A DNA stretch of 64,000 bases from Bradyrhizobium nivariense (GCF_029846715.1 NZ_JARVWW010000008.1:186001-250000); one strand, 5' to 3'; positions 44,925 to 53,894 are shown, numbered from the stretch's first letter. Translations and numbers: made by a program. The notes: a model not told the origin generated them from the sequence alone.

Positions 44925-45692
44925 TCACGACTCAGCCAGCGGCAACACCGCCCTTCCCTCCAGGATATCCCTCACCTCGTTGTTCGGCGCGCCTGGCCCG
45001 TCGTTGAGCATGAGCCCCGGCAGCACGCGCGTCGGAGCCCGGCCGCCCTTGACTGCGCGCACCAACACGCGGATCGCCGGCCGTGCCGCCTCGCCATGAA
45101 GCGGCAGGATCGCGAGACTTCCGAAGCCGCGTGACAGCGCTGCCAAAACTTCGGCGATCCCATCTGCGCGCCAGATCAGGGTCAGCGCGCCATCCGATCG
45201 GAGGATGCGCCGCGCCGCATGCACCCACGCATTCAACGTCTCCTCGGTCGCTACATGCGCGATCTGGCGCGCCTGATCGGGCGAGCCGCGATGGCGAGCG
45301 GGGTCGTTGAAAGGCGGATTCATCAGCACCACGTCGACGCTGTCGGGCGCGAGCCCGCTCGCCGCGAAGGCCTGCGCATCCGCCGTGACGTCGAGCACGA
45401 TCGTCTCGGCGGCAATTGCATTCGCCGCCGCATTGGCGCGCGCGAGCACCGCCAGCTCCGGATCGATCTCGACCAGGCCGAGCCTGATCCCCGCCACGCG
45501 CCGGGCGAGCGCCAGCCCAGCCGTGCCGATGCCGGCGCCAAGGTCGACCACGCGGTCGCCCGCCCTCGCCTCCGTCGCCGCCGCGAGCAAAATGGCGTCG
45601 TGCCCGGCGCGATGGCCGGACCGCTTCTGCTTCAGCCGCAATTGCCCGCCGAGAAAGGCGTCCTCGGTGAGGTCTGCCAGCGCTTCACTCAT
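44925..45692 (-). CDS. TrmN6-like (YfiC-type) SAM-dependent methyltransferase
   Basis: A 255-residue class I methyltransferase. SAM motif I is VVDLGAGIGTAGLALA (about 48-63), motif II is GLVEIDPE, and the N6-adenine methylase signature NPPF appears in VVLMNPPFNDP. The start LGGQLRLKQKRSGHRAGHDAILLA is typical of the COG4123/TrmN6 group, which methylates A37 of tRNA-Val1 in E. coli. The target here is not proven. Its start overlaps the DUF2007 gene end by 8 bases, so the two are coupled. Confidence 0.85.
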   Translation of the reverse strand: MSEALADLTEDAFLGGQLRLKQKRSGHRAGHDAILLAAATEARAGDRVVDLGAGIGTAGLALARRVAGIRLGLVEIDPELAVLARANAAANAIAAETIVLDVTADAQAFAASGLAPDSVDVVLMNPPFNDPARHRGSPDQARQIAHVATEETLNAWVHAARRILRSDGALTLIWRADGIAEVLAALSRGFGSLAILPLHGEAARPAIRVLVRAVKGGRAPTRVLPGLMLNDGPGAPNNEVRDILEGRAVLPLAES

Positions 45693-45912
45693 CGCCGCGC
45701 AGTTCGTGGCTGAGGCCGGCCTCGGTCAGAAGCTGTCGGGCCTCGAGGGCGTCGTCCTCATGGACCAGGATCCGCCGCGGCAAAATGCCGAGCGAGCCCT
45801 CGATGATGCTCATGTTCTGGTCCAGCACCAGATGATGGATGTTGGCGCCGTCGAGCAGCGCGCCGATCGCCGACACCAGCACCATATCGTTGGTCCGAAC
45901 CAGTTCTCGCAA
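45685..45912 (-). CDS. DUF2007 domain protein
   Basis: A 75-residue protein with the DUF2007 fold: RTNDMVLVSAIGALLDGANI, HHLVLDQNMS and RRILVHEDDALEARQLL. DUF2007 proteins are small alpha/beta proteins thought to bind a regulatory ligand; the function is unsettled. The start is TTG at 45912: AGGAGG lies 8 bases upstream, and the MRELVRTND opening belongs to the family; the ATG at 45885 would remove the first strand. It is divergent from the polyprenyl synthase gene and overlaps the methyltransferase gene by 8 bases. Confidence 0.8.
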   Translation of the reverse strand: MRELVRTNDMVLVSAIGALLDGANIHHLVLDQNMSIIEGSLGILPRRILVHEDDALEARQLLTEAGLSHELRGDE

Positions 45913-46043
45913 AACACAGGCCTCCTGCCTGACGGGGGTTGAGCGGCAATGTCAATGGTTCCACGGCCCTTGCCGCATCCCCGTCCAGTTTCTATTGTCT
46001 TTCCATCAGAATAGCCCTTCCGGGGCAAATATTGGAGACCGGC

Positions 46044-47051
46044 GTGGCCGTCATCGTACCTTTCGAAACTCCCGGCGCGTCGATCGAAGAGCTGGTTGCC
46101 CTTGTCGCCGGTGACATGGAGCGCGTCAACGCCACGATCCTGTCGCGGACCGGTTCGGACGTGACCATGATCCCCGAGGTCGCCAACCATTTGATCTCCT
46201 CCGGGGGCAAACGCCTGCGGCCGATGCTGACGCTGGCCATGGCCAACCTCGCCGGCTACACCGGCGACGGCCATATCAAGCTCGCGGCAAGCGTCGAGTT
46301 CATGCATACCGCCACCCTGCTCCATGACGACGTCGTCGACGAGAGCGAGATGCGCCGCGGCAAATTGTCGGCGCGCATGCTCTGGGGCAATGAGGCGAGC
46401 GTGCTGGTCGGCGACTTCCTGCTCGGCCAGGCCTTCCGCATGATGGTCGAGGTCGGCTCGCTCCGTGCGCTCGACATTCTCTCCGCGGCCGCTGCGACCA
46501 TCGCCGAGGGCGAGGTGATGCAGCTTGCCGCCGCCAAGAACACCGCGACCACCGAAGACGAATATCTCGCCGTGATCCGCGGCAAGACCGCCGAGCTGTT
46601 CGCCGCCGCTTGCGAGGTCGGCCCCGTGATCGCCAACCGCCCGAAGGCGGAACAGACCGCCTGCCGCTCGGTCGGCATGAATCTCGGCATCGCGTTCCAG
46701 CTCGTCGACGACGTGCTCGACTATGGCGGCAAGAGTGCCAAGCTCGGCAAGAACACCGGCGACGATTTCCGCGAGGGCAAGATCACGCTGCCCGTCGTGC
46801 TCGCCTTCCGCCGCGGCAACGACACCGAGCGCGCCTTCTGGATCCGCGCGCTTGAGCGCGGCGAGATCGGCGACACCGACCTCGACCACGCCATCGGGCT
46901 GATGAACAAGCATCGTGCGCTCGAAGACACGCGGAGCCGCGCCCAGCACTACGGCGCCATGGCGGTGGATGCGCTGGCGCTGTTCCCGTCCTCGCCGATG
47001 AAGAGCGCGCTGGAGCAGGTCGTGGCGTTCTGTCTGGCACGGTCGCATTAG
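46044..47051 (+). CDS. ispB: Polyprenyl diphosphate synthase (octa/decaprenyl, IspB type)
   Basis: A 335-residue trans-prenyl chain elongating enzyme. The two aspartate-rich motifs are LLHDDVVDES (first DDxxD) and FQLVDDVLDYGG (second). GGKRLRPMLTL holds the isopentenyl diphosphate site, and RGKTAELFAAACEVG is also typical. It builds the long side chain of ubiquinone; in Bradyrhizobium that is expected to be the C50 chain. The frame is open upstream, but GTG 46044 with GGAGACC 4 bases before it gives the family length. It is divergent from DUF2007-trmN6. It works with nothing adjacent. Confidence 0.9.
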   Translation: MAVIVPFETPGASIEELVALVAGDMERVNATILSRTGSDVTMIPEVANHLISSGGKRLRPMLTLAMANLAGYTGDGHIKLAASVEFMHTATLLHDDVVDESEMRRGKLSARMLWGNEASVLVGDFLLGQAFRMMVEVGSLRALDILSAAAATIAEGEVMQLAAAKNTATTEDEYLAVIRGKTAELFAAACEVGPVIANRPKAEQTACRSVGMNLGIAFQLVDDVLDYGGKSAKLGKNTGDDFREGKITLPVVLAFRRGNDTERAFWIRALERGEIGDTDLDHAIGLMNKHRALEDTRSRAQHYGAMAVDALALFPSSPMKSALEQVVAFCLARSH

Positions 47052-47098
47052 GCGACAGCCTGACGCCGTTTCTGATTTTCGCACCACCGCCAGCTCCG

Positions 47099-47247
47099 TC
47101 ATCCTAAGGCGCGAATGGCGCGATGCACAGCATCGCGCCGGCAGCCTCGAAGGATGAACGGCCGAGATGCAGCCGGGGCCGTCGCCCTTCGAGGCCCGGC
47201 GAGCGACGCTGTTGCGTCGCTCGCCTCACACCCCCGGGTGACGGTGA
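47099..47247. repeat. Palindromic intergenic repeat, family B copy 2
   Basis: It begins GTCATCCTAAGGCGCGAATG, contains CTCGAAGGATGAACGGC and the stem GCGAGCGACG-CTGTTG-CGTCGCTCGC, and closes with CCCCCGGGTGACGG. It is diverged from copy 1 at 6.2 kb but shares the CATCCT...GAAGGATG plan. It fills about half of the 317-base gap between ispB and the HxlR gene; the rest shows no gene. Confidence 0.75.
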
Positions 47248-47331
47248 TACGTAAGAGCTCGCTGCACTCAGGGACCCAAGTCGGTCCTCTCGCGGTCAAC
47301 TCTCCCCGCACCTGCTGCCGCCCGCCCACTG

Positions 47332-47348
47332 ACTTGCATTTTGCAAGT
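47332..47348. promoter_or_regulatory. Palindromic operator of the HxlR gene
   Basis: ACTTGCATTTTGCAAGT is a perfect inverted repeat (7-base arms, 3-base centre) ending 20 bases before the HxlR start codon. HxlR-type dimers bind such sites, so autoregulation is likely. Confidence 0.7.
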
Positions 47349-47368
47349 TAGCTCCCTACCTTCCCACC

Positions 47369-47884
47369 ATGCAGCCCAAATCCCCCTCCATCCTGGAATG
47401 CCCGGTCGGCCGCGCCGTGGAGACGGTCGGCGAATGGTGGAGCCTTTTGATCCTGCGGGATGCGTTCCAGGGCGCAACAAAGTTCGACGAATTTTCGCAA
47501 AGCCTCGGGATCGCGCCAAACATCCTGTCGCGGCGTCTTGCCCATCTCACCCAGAGCGGCATGTTCGTCCGCCGCCGCTATCACCAGCGGCCGCCGCGTT
47601 ACGAATATGTGCTGACGGACAAGGCGCGGGATTTCTTTCCCGTGATCGTCGCGCTGCTCGCCTGGGGCAACAAGCATCTCGCGCCGAAGGGCGAATCCAT
47701 CCTGCTGGCGAATCGCGACGATATTCATCCGTTCGATCCTGTCGTGGTCGACGCTGCCGACATGCGGCCGATCACGCTCGCCAATGCGGTCGTCATCGCT
47801 GGTCCCCGCGCCAGCCGCGGGATGCGCCAACGGCTCACTTTGCTCAAGGCCATGAACCCGGCCATCGCGCCGGTGGGAGACTGA
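47369..47884 (+). CDS. HxlR family transcriptional regulator
   Basis: A 171-residue winged-helix regulator. The HxlR domain covers about residues 10-105: CPVGRAVETVGEWWSLLILR, then FQGATKFDEFSQSLGIAPNI and LSRRLAHLTQSGMFVRRRYH, with the wing RPPRYEYVLTDKARDFF. The cysteine after ILE at the N-terminus is the one used for thiol or aldehyde sensing in some HxlR proteins. A tail of about 60 residues (DPVVVDAADMRPITL) extends the usual length. A perfect palindrome ends 20 bases before the ATG. The next gene starts 2 bases after the stop, so it heads an operon with a ketoacyl synthase, an exporter and a hydrolase. Confidence 0.9.
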   Translation: MQPKSPSILECPVGRAVETVGEWWSLLILRDAFQGATKFDEFSQSLGIAPNILSRRLAHLTQSGMFVRRRYHQRPPRYEYVLTDKARDFFPVIVALLAWGNKHLAPKGESILLANRDDIHPFDPVVVDAADMRPITLANAVVIAGPRASRGMRQRLTLLKAMNPAIAPVGD

Positions 47885-47885
47885 C

Positions 47886-49148
47886 ATGCGTCGTATCGTC
47901 GTGACGGGAATGGGCGCGGTGTCGCCGCTCGGCTGCGGTGTCGAACTGTCCTGGCGCCGGCTGCTCGCCGGCCAAAGCGGGCTGCGCCCGCTGCCGGAAT
48001 GGTCGCAGGCGCTGCCCGCGCGCATTGCCGGCCTCGTGCCCGGCAAGGCCGATGACGCGGACGGCGGCTTCGATCCCGCGCAGGCCGCCGCGCCGAAAGA
48101 CCAGCGCAAGATGGACCGCTTCATCCTGTTCGCGCTGCTCGCCACCGCGGAAGCGGTTGCGCAGGCCGGATGGACGCCGCAGGACGCGGCGGCGCAGGAA
48201 CGAACCGCGACGATCATCGCCTCCGGCGTCGGCGGTTTTCCGGCGATGGCGGAGGCGGTGCGCATCACCGAACAGCGCGGCCCGCGCCGGCTGTCGCCGT
48301 TCACGATCCCCGCCTTCCTCGCCAATCTCGCGGCCGGCCACGTCTCGATCAAATACGGCTACAAGGGTGCGCTGGGCACACCGGTCACGGCCTGCGCCGC
48401 CGGCGTTCAGGCGATCGGCGATGCCGCGCGCATGATCCGCGCGGGCGAGATTGATGTGGCGATCTGCGGCGGCGCGGAGGCCTGCATCGACATCGTCAGC
48501 CTCGGCGGCTTTGCTGCGGCCCGCGCACTGTCGAGCTCCTTCAACGACGAGCCGGCGCGCGCCTCGCGCCCGTTCGATCGCGACCGCGACGGTTTTGTCA
48601 TGGGCGAAGGCGCCGGCATCCTGGTGATCGAGGAGCTGGAGCATGCATTGGCGCGCGGCGCGACGCCGATCGCGGAGATCGTCGGATACGGCACGACCGC
48701 GGACGCCTATCACATGACATCGGGTCCGCCCGATGGCGACGGCGCTCGGCGCGCCATGGAGATCGCGCTCCGGCAGGCGAAGCTTGCGCCCGCGGATTTG
48801 CAGCACCTGAACGCGCACGCGACGTCGACGCCGGCCGGCGACGAGAGCGAGCTTGGCGCGATTGCCGCGCTGTTCGGCCGTAGCCGCGGCATTGCCGTGA
48901 GCGCGACCAAATCGGCCACCGGCCATCTGCTCGGCGCCGCCGGAGGGCTCGAGGCGATCTTCACCGTGCTCGCCCTGCGCGACCAGATCGCGCCGCCGAC
49001 CCTCAATCTCGAAAACCCTGATCCGGGGGCGGACGGCATCGACATCGTCTCCGGCGCGGCCCGGCCGATGCCGATGCTCAACGCCATCTCCAACGGGTTC
49101 GGCTTCGGCGGCGTGAATGCCAGCGTGATCTTCCGCAGGATCGGCTAG
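47886..49148 (+). CDS. Beta-ketoacyl-ACP synthase II-like protein (FabF family)
   Basis: A 420-residue condensing enzyme. The Cys-His-His triad is present: Cys in VTACAAGVQAIGDA, His in NAHATSTPAGD and His in KSATGHLLGAAG. It begins RRIVVTGMGAVSPLG and ends NGFGFGGVNASVIFRR, as FabF does. It extends acyl-ACP with malonyl-ACP. No acyl carrier protein gene is next to it, so it is probably an extra paralogue, not the housekeeping FabF. Its start is 2 bases after the HxlR stop, placing it under that regulator. GGGAG precedes ATG 47886. Confidence 0.9.
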   Translation: MRRIVVTGMGAVSPLGCGVELSWRRLLAGQSGLRPLPEWSQALPARIAGLVPGKADDADGGFDPAQAAAPKDQRKMDRFILFALLATAEAVAQAGWTPQDAAAQERTATIIASGVGGFPAMAEAVRITEQRGPRRLSPFTIPAFLANLAAGHVSIKYGYKGALGTPVTACAAGVQAIGDAARMIRAGEIDVAICGGAEACIDIVSLGGFAAARALSSSFNDEPARASRPFDRDRDGFVMGEGAGILVIEELEHALARGATPIAEIVGYGTTADAYHMTSGPPDGDGARRAMEIALRQAKLAPADLQHLNAHATSTPAGDESELGAIAALFGRSRGIAVSATKSATGHLLGAAGGLEAIFTVLALRDQIAPPTLNLENPDPGADGIDIVSGAARPMPMLNAISNGFGFGGVNASVIFRRIG

Positions 49149-49192
49149 GCAAGAGGGCTTGCAATCGCGGCAAGCTGCGCTACGAAAACAGG

Positions 49193-49825
49193 ATGATCGA
49201 AACGAATTTCTGGCTGTTCCTGGCCGCAGCTTTCCTCATTGCCGCCGTTCCCGGCCCCGGCATTTTCTACGTCGCGGCACGGACCTTGTCGGAAGGGCGC
49301 GCCAGCGGTTTTGCATCGACCGCGGGCACCGCGCTCGGCGGGCTGTTTCATGTGGTCGCGGGCAGCCTCGGCATCTCCGCGATCATCCTTGCCAGCGCCG
49401 AGCTGTTTGCCGCCGTGAAATTTGTCGGCGCGCTCTATCTGGTCTGGCTCGGCATCAGGACTTTTCGCAGCGCCAGCCGCGCGCTGTCATTCGACAGCGA
49501 GCCCGTCGGCGACAAGCGCGCCTTTCGCGACGGCGTGCTGGTCGAGGCGCTGAACCCGAAGACCGCCGCATTCTTCCTCGCCTTCATTCCGCAGTTCCTT
49601 GACCCGGCGGGATCGAACCCGACGCTGCAATTCATCATGTTGGGTGCGACCTCGGTTACGCTGAACACGCTCGCCGATATCGTGGTGGTGCTGATGGCCT
49701 CCGCGACACGCACGCAACTGATCGGACGGCCGCATCTGATGCGGCGTCTCACGCAGGGCTCCGGCGTCTTCATCGCGGGCCTCGGCCTGTCGCTCGCGCT
49801 GGCGCGGCGGCCCGTGAATGGATAG
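49193..49825 (+). CDS. LysE/RhtB family exporter
   Basis: A 210-residue inner-membrane exporter with about six hydrophobic helices. Family features: an N-terminal FWLFLAAAFLIAAVPGPGIF (PGP motif), TAGTALGGLFHVVAG, KFVGALYLVWLGIRTFRSA and LNPKTAAFFLAFIPQFL. RhtB-type proteins export amino acids or homoserine lactones. It lies 44 bases after the ketoacyl synthase gene and its stop overlaps the next gene by 8 bases, so it is part of the HxlR operon. The exported compound is unknown. Confidence 0.9.
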   Translation: MIETNFWLFLAAAFLIAAVPGPGIFYVAARTLSEGRASGFASTAGTALGGLFHVVAGSLGISAIILASAELFAAVKFVGALYLVWLGIRTFRSASRALSFDSEPVGDKRAFRDGVLVEALNPKTAAFFLAFIPQFLDPAGSNPTLQFIMLGATSVTLNTLADIVVVLMASATRTQLIGRPHLMRRLTQGSGVFIAGLGLSLALARRPVNG

Positions 49826-50705
49826 CTCCGCGATGCCCGCCCCGCAAAGCCGCACTTACGAGTCTCACGGCCTGCGGCTGCATTATGCCGACTGGGGCAA
49901 CGAGGGCGCGCCCGTCGCCGTCCTGGTCCATGGCGGCCGCGATCATTGCCGGAGCTGGGACCTCATCGCCCGCTCGCTGCAGCCGCATTTTCACGTGCTC
50001 GCACCCGACCTGCGCGGTCACGGCGATTCCGACTGGGCCAGGGGCGGAAGCTACGCGCTGACGGAGTATGTGTACGATCTCGCCCAGCTCGTCCGTGCCA
50101 TCGCAGCGTCTCAAGTGACTCTCATCGGTCATTCCATGGGCGGCATGGTCAGCCTGATCTTTACAGGGTCATTCCCCGAACAGGTCTCGAAGCTGGTCGT
50201 GCTCGACGGTGTGACAATGTTGCCGGATACACCAAAACCGCCGGCGCATGAGCGCATCAGCAGATGGGTCGGCCAGCTCGACAAGCTGCACGACCGCGCA
50301 CCGCGCCGCTATTCGACCCTCGAAGACGCGGCGGCGCAGATGGTCCTTCACAACAAGCGGCTGTCCCGCGACCTCGCGCTGCATCTCGCTACCCACGGCG
50401 CGCGGCAGAACGAGGACGGCACCTATAGCTGGAAGTTCGATCCCTACCAGCGCGCCTCTGCGCCGCACCGGCTCTGGCCGGACGATCACATCGCGTTGTG
50501 GTCGCGCATCACCTGTCCGACGCTGCTCTTGAATGCCGGCGAAAGCTTCCTGGCTGGCGCGAGGGCCACGGGCCTGGAGCGCTATTTCCCGCAGGCGCGC
50601 GTCGAGACCATCGCTGGCGCCGGACACTGGCTGCAACATGACAAGCCGCAGGAAGTGTTGGCTGAGATCCGGAAGTTTCTCGGGCTGGCCGATGAGGGCG
50701 GTTAG
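49818..50705 (+). CDS. Alpha/beta hydrolase
   Basis: A 295-residue alpha/beta-fold hydrolase. The nucleophile elbow is GHSMGG in VTLIGHSMGGMVSLIF, the oxyanion region is VLVHGGRDHCRSWD, and the catalytic His is in IAGAGHWLQHDKP. An Asp or Glu near LLLNAGESF completes the triad. There is no signal peptide. It could be an esterase, lactonase or haloperoxidase-like enzyme. It overlaps the LysE gene by 8 bases and ends the HxlR operon; a short repeat follows. Confidence 0.88.
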   Translation: MDSSAMPAPQSRTYESHGLRLHYADWGNEGAPVAVLVHGGRDHCRSWDLIARSLQPHFHVLAPDLRGHGDSDWARGGSYALTEYVYDLAQLVRAIAASQVTLIGHSMGGMVSLIFTGSFPEQVSKLVVLDGVTMLPDTPKPPAHERISRWVGQLDKLHDRAPRRYSTLEDAAAQMVLHNKRLSRDLALHLATHGARQNEDGTYSWKFDPYQRASAPHRLWPDDHIALWSRITCPTLLLNAGESFLAGARATGLERYFPQARVETIAGAGHWLQHDKPQEVLAEIRKFLGLADEGG

Positions 50706-50711
50706 CTCAGA

Positions 50712-50770
50712 CTCGTAGCCCGACGAAGAATCCCGGATATCGCTTCGCTGATCCGGACTACGATTCGTCG
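50712..50770. repeat. Short intergenic repeat of the CGTAGCCCG type (family F)
   Basis: ACTCGTAGCCCGACGAAGAA and the stem-forming ATCCCGGATATCGC / GATCCGGACTACGATTC make an imperfect palindrome between the convergent hydrolase and ispE genes. It is the only copy here. Confidence 0.55.
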
Positions 50771-50782
50771 CCGAGGAAATAT

Positions 50783-51667
50783 TTAGCTCAACGTCCCCGC
50801 GTGCACCCACCAGCCGGAGTGATCCCTGCGGATCTTTTCGGCAGCGGCATGCGCCTCGGCGGCCGCGCCATAGATAGCAAAGCACGTCGCACCCGAGCCG
50901 GACATGCGCGCGAGCTTGACGCCGGCGGAGCCACGCAAGGCTTCCAGCACGCCGCCGATCACCGGCTCGATGCGCATCGCGGGGGCTTCGAGATCGTTGG
51001 CGACGGTCTCGAGCGTGTCGACCCAATCGGCAATGGAGGCGCCCTCGTCCGGCCAGGCCGGAGCGTCGAGGACGGAGGTGGCGCCGACCAAAAGTTCGCC
51101 GTTGCGCAGGCCCAGCGCCTTGAACACATCCTTGGTCGCGACCGGCACGCGCGGATTCACCATCACGCAGGGCATGCTCGGCAGCATCAAGGGCAGCAGC
51201 TGCTCGCCAACACCGGTCATGTCGCAGGCGCGCGAGAACAGACACACCGGCACGTCGGCGCCGGTCGCGAGCGCGACCTTCTGGAGCCGCGGATCGTCGA
51301 GCGACAGATTGTTGAGACGCGCCAGCAGCCGCAGCGCCGCCGCGGCGTCAGCCGAGCCGCCGCCGATGCCGGCCGCGACGGGGAGCACCTTGTCGAGCGC
51401 GAAGGCGCCCAGCTTCAGGTTCGGCACGGCGTCGGCCAGGAGCTTGGCTGCCTTGAATACGAGATTGTCGGCCATATCGCCGCAGGCCGCCGCCAGTGGC
51501 CCCGTAGTGGTGAGCTTCAGCTCGCCGCCGGGCTCCAGCGTCAGCCGGTCGGCGCAGTCGGCAAAGGCGACGACGCTTTCGAGATCATGATAGCCGTCGG
51601 CACGACGGCCAACCACGCGAAGGCTCAGATTGACCTTCGCGCGCCCTTCTTCAATGAACGCCGGCAT
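50783..51667 (-). CDS. ispE: 4-diphosphocytidyl-2-C-methyl-D-erythritol kinase IspE
   Basis: A 294-residue GHMP kinase of the non-mevalonate isoprenoid pathway. It phosphorylates the 2-hydroxyl of CDP-methylerythritol. Evidence: AKVNLSLRVVGRRADGYHDL at the N-terminus (substrate site), the GHMP ATP loop PVAAGIGGGSADAAAAL and ARMSGSGATCFAIYG near the C-terminus. ATG 51667 with a GGGGG stretch upstream is preferred to GTG 51676. Its product route feeds the polyprenyl synthase encoded 5 kb away, but the genes are not linked. Confidence 0.95.
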   Translation of the reverse strand: MPAFIEEGRAKVNLSLRVVGRRADGYHDLESVVAFADCADRLTLEPGGELKLTTTGPLAAACGDMADNLVFKAAKLLADAVPNLKLGAFALDKVLPVAAGIGGGSADAAAALRLLARLNNLSLDDPRLQKVALATGADVPVCLFSRACDMTGVGEQLLPLMLPSMPCVMVNPRVPVATKDVFKALGLRNGELLVGATSVLDAPAWPDEGASIADWVDTLETVANDLEAPAMRIEPVIGGVLEALRGSAGVKLARMSGSGATCFAIYGAAAEAHAAAEKIRRDHSGWWVHAGTLS

Positions 51668-51753
51668 TGGCGACACGCCCCCAGAACTTAATTCTTCCTT
51701 CGCACGATCTTACCGGAAAACCGCTACACACAGTTCCGGATCATGCCCTCAGC

Positions 51754-53556
51754 TCAGCCGCCCTTGCCGTCGTCCTTCTTCTTCTCCTTCTCCGCCTGCG
51801 CAGCCGAGGAGTTCGAATTGTCGTCGGTCATACCGTTTGCGATCTTGGCCTCGATCTTCGGAAGCTCATCCGGCTCGGGCTTGAGATCGCGGGCGTGCGC
51901 CCACTGGAACTTGGCTTCCAGCGTCCGGCCGACGCGCCAATAGGCGTCGCCAAGGTGGTCGTTGATGGTGGGATCCTCGGGCTTGAGGTCGATCGCGCGC
52001 TCGAGGTTCTTCACCGCGTCCTCGTAATTGCCGATGCGGTAATAGGCCCAGCCGAGGGAGTCGACGATGTAGCCGTCGTCCGGGCGCTGCTCGACGGCCC
52101 GCTTGATCATCTTCATGCCTTCGTCAAGATTGACGCCCTGGTCGATCCAGGAATAGCCAAGATAGTTGAGGACGTGCGGCTGGTCGGGCTGCAGCTCGAG
52201 CGCCTTCTTCATATCGGCTTCGGCCTTGCCCCACTGCTTGGAGCGCTCCTCGCAGATGCCGCGATAATAGTACCAGACGCTGTTGGCCTTGTCGTTGCCG
52301 GCCGGCAGCACGTCGACGCCTTGCGAATAGGTCGCGCCGCATTCGCCGAACCTCTTGCGGCCGCGCTCGATATTGCCGAGCGCCATGATGGCTTCGAGAT
52401 CCTTGGAATCCTCAGTGGTGACGCCCTTGAGGATCTTGATCGCCTCGTCGGTGCGGTCTGCGGAATCCAGATCGATGGCGAGCTGGATCTGCGCGTTGCG
52501 CTTGAGCGGCGAGGACGACGGCACCCGCTCATAGACCTTGATCGCCATCTGCGGCCGCTTCACCGATTCATAGAGATCGGCGAGCGAGAGCAGCGCCAGG
52601 GGATGGGTGGGCTGGAGGTAGAGCGAGAGCTGGAGATACACCAGCGCCAGATCCTCGCCGCCGCGGCGGGTCAGCGTGGCGCCAATGCCGTAGAGCGCTT
52701 CGGCGGCGCCGGCTTGCGCGGAATCCGCCAACGGCGGCATCTTCTTGCCGGCCTTGGTGTCGCGCAGGCCTTCCACGATCAACGGATGGCGGGCGAGCTT
52801 CTTGTCGAACGCCTGGTAGACAGTGGTCGCGGCGGCCGAGTCCTTGTTGCGCGACAGCCAGCGCGCATAGGCCTCGGTGACGCGCAGCATGGAATCGTCG
52901 AGCTTGTAGGCGCGCTCGAACCGGGTGCCCGCGTCCTTCTCCTTCCCGGAGAGCTCGAGGATCATGCCGGCGTGAAGGTCCTTGAACAGCGGATACCATT
53001 CCGGGCCGGCCAGCTTGTCGATGGTGGCGACGCCGCCCTTGGCATCGCCGGCACCATAGGCGGCCCAGCCCGACAGCAGCGTGGCGACGAGATCGGTGAT
53101 CGGGCCGCGGATCGACTGGTTGATGTTGGTCTGCGCGGTCGCGTACTTCTTGAACTTGAGATCGTGCACGCCGACGACGAGGCGCGCAACGCGGTTGGTC
53201 TTGTCGATGGTGAGGATGCGCTCGGCGAGCTTGACGGCCTCGTCGATGTCACCGTCGGCGACCGAGGAGATGAAGGCGCGGTCGAGCAGCTCATTGTTCT
53301 TTGGATCGGAACGCAGAGCGGAGCGGTAGAACGCGGCGGCGGAGGCCGCGTCGCGCTCGACGCTGGCATGGCGGGCGGCGAGATAGCTGCCGGAGGTGGT
53401 CAGCGCCTTCAAATCGTTTCGGGTCGGAAACTGCGCCGCCGTGTCGGACGGATGATCCGGCGTCTGCGCCAGGACCGCGCCGGGGACCGTCGCGATCGCT
53501 GTGCCCATGAGGGCGATGGCGGCAACAGTCCAGCGGTTGAAACGATTTGAAAGCAT
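51754..53556 (-). CDS. Exported tetratricopeptide repeat protein
   Basis: A 600-residue protein. Residues 1-29 are a signal peptide (WTVAAIALMGTAIATVPGAVLAQ). The mature part is helical and made of many degenerate TPR units, clearest at about 400-560: VWYYYRGICEERSKQWGKAE, VLNYLGYSWIDQGVNLDEGM, IVDSLGWAYYRIGNYEDAVK and INDHLGDAYWRVGRTLEAKF. The C-terminus is Asn/Lys rich and disordered (SSAAQAEKEKKKDDGKGG). TPR proteins serve as scaffolds for envelope complexes. ATG 53556 starts the signal peptide; the open frame further upstream is not supported. It lies 86 bases upstream of ispE. Confidence 0.87.
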   Translation of the reverse strand: MLSNRFNRWTVAAIALMGTAIATVPGAVLAQTPDHPSDTAAQFPTRNDLKALTTSGSYLAARHASVERDAASAAAFYRSALRSDPKNNELLDRAFISSVADGDIDEAVKLAERILTIDKTNRVARLVVGVHDLKFKKYATAQTNINQSIRGPITDLVATLLSGWAAYGAGDAKGGVATIDKLAGPEWYPLFKDLHAGMILELSGKEKDAGTRFERAYKLDDSMLRVTEAYARWLSRNKDSAAATTVYQAFDKKLARHPLIVEGLRDTKAGKKMPPLADSAQAGAAEALYGIGATLTRRGGEDLALVYLQLSLYLQPTHPLALLSLADLYESVKRPQMAIKVYERVPSSSPLKRNAQIQLAIDLDSADRTDEAIKILKGVTTEDSKDLEAIMALGNIERGRKRFGECGATYSQGVDVLPAGNDKANSVWYYYRGICEERSKQWGKAEADMKKALELQPDQPHVLNYLGYSWIDQGVNLDEGMKMIKRAVEQRPDDGYIVDSLGWAYYRIGNYEDAVKNLERAIDLKPEDPTINDHLGDAYWRVGRTLEAKFQWAHARDLKPEPDELPKIEAKIANGMTDDNSNSSAAQAEKEKKKDDGKGG

Positions 53557-53820
53557 CAGGGCTCGCCTTGAGTTGGTAGTGCCTGGGTTTGCAGCAAAAG
53601 GCCGTATCGCATGCGAACGCGGCCGGTGGCATCGGGACCCGGAACCGTCAGGCCGACAATGCCGCTTTTGGCGCTTCACCGCAAGGATTCGGGCCGGGCG
53701 ATCGCCTCCGCCCGCCCCAAATCGGCCAAGTGACCGGTCAAGAGCGCCCCAAGACGCTGCTAGTATGGCCTTATCGTGGCCGCGGACCGCAACCGCGGCC
53801 CGGTCCTCACGCGATCGTGC
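53557..53820. other. Intergenic region upstream of the TPR gene
   Basis: Most of the 338 bases between the ETF-QO stop and the TPR start. No gene is seen. It contains the hairpin GCCGCGGACCGCAACCGCGG near 53780 and, at its right end, the GTCAC array listed next. Confidence 0.5.
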
Positions 53821-53869
53821 GTCACAATGCTTCGGTCACGTAACCTTAGTCACATTGAGCCTTGGTCAC
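53821..53869. repeat. Four spaced GTCAC repeats
   Basis: GTCAC occurs at 53821, 53835, 53849 and 53865, so the spacing is 14, 14 and 16 bases. It sits 26 bases past the ETF-QO stop and about 265 bases upstream of the TPR gene start. It may be a direct-repeat binding site or a decayed 14-base tandem repeat. Confidence 0.6.
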
Positions 53870-53894
53870 ATCGGTCGTGGCTTGGCGACCCCGC

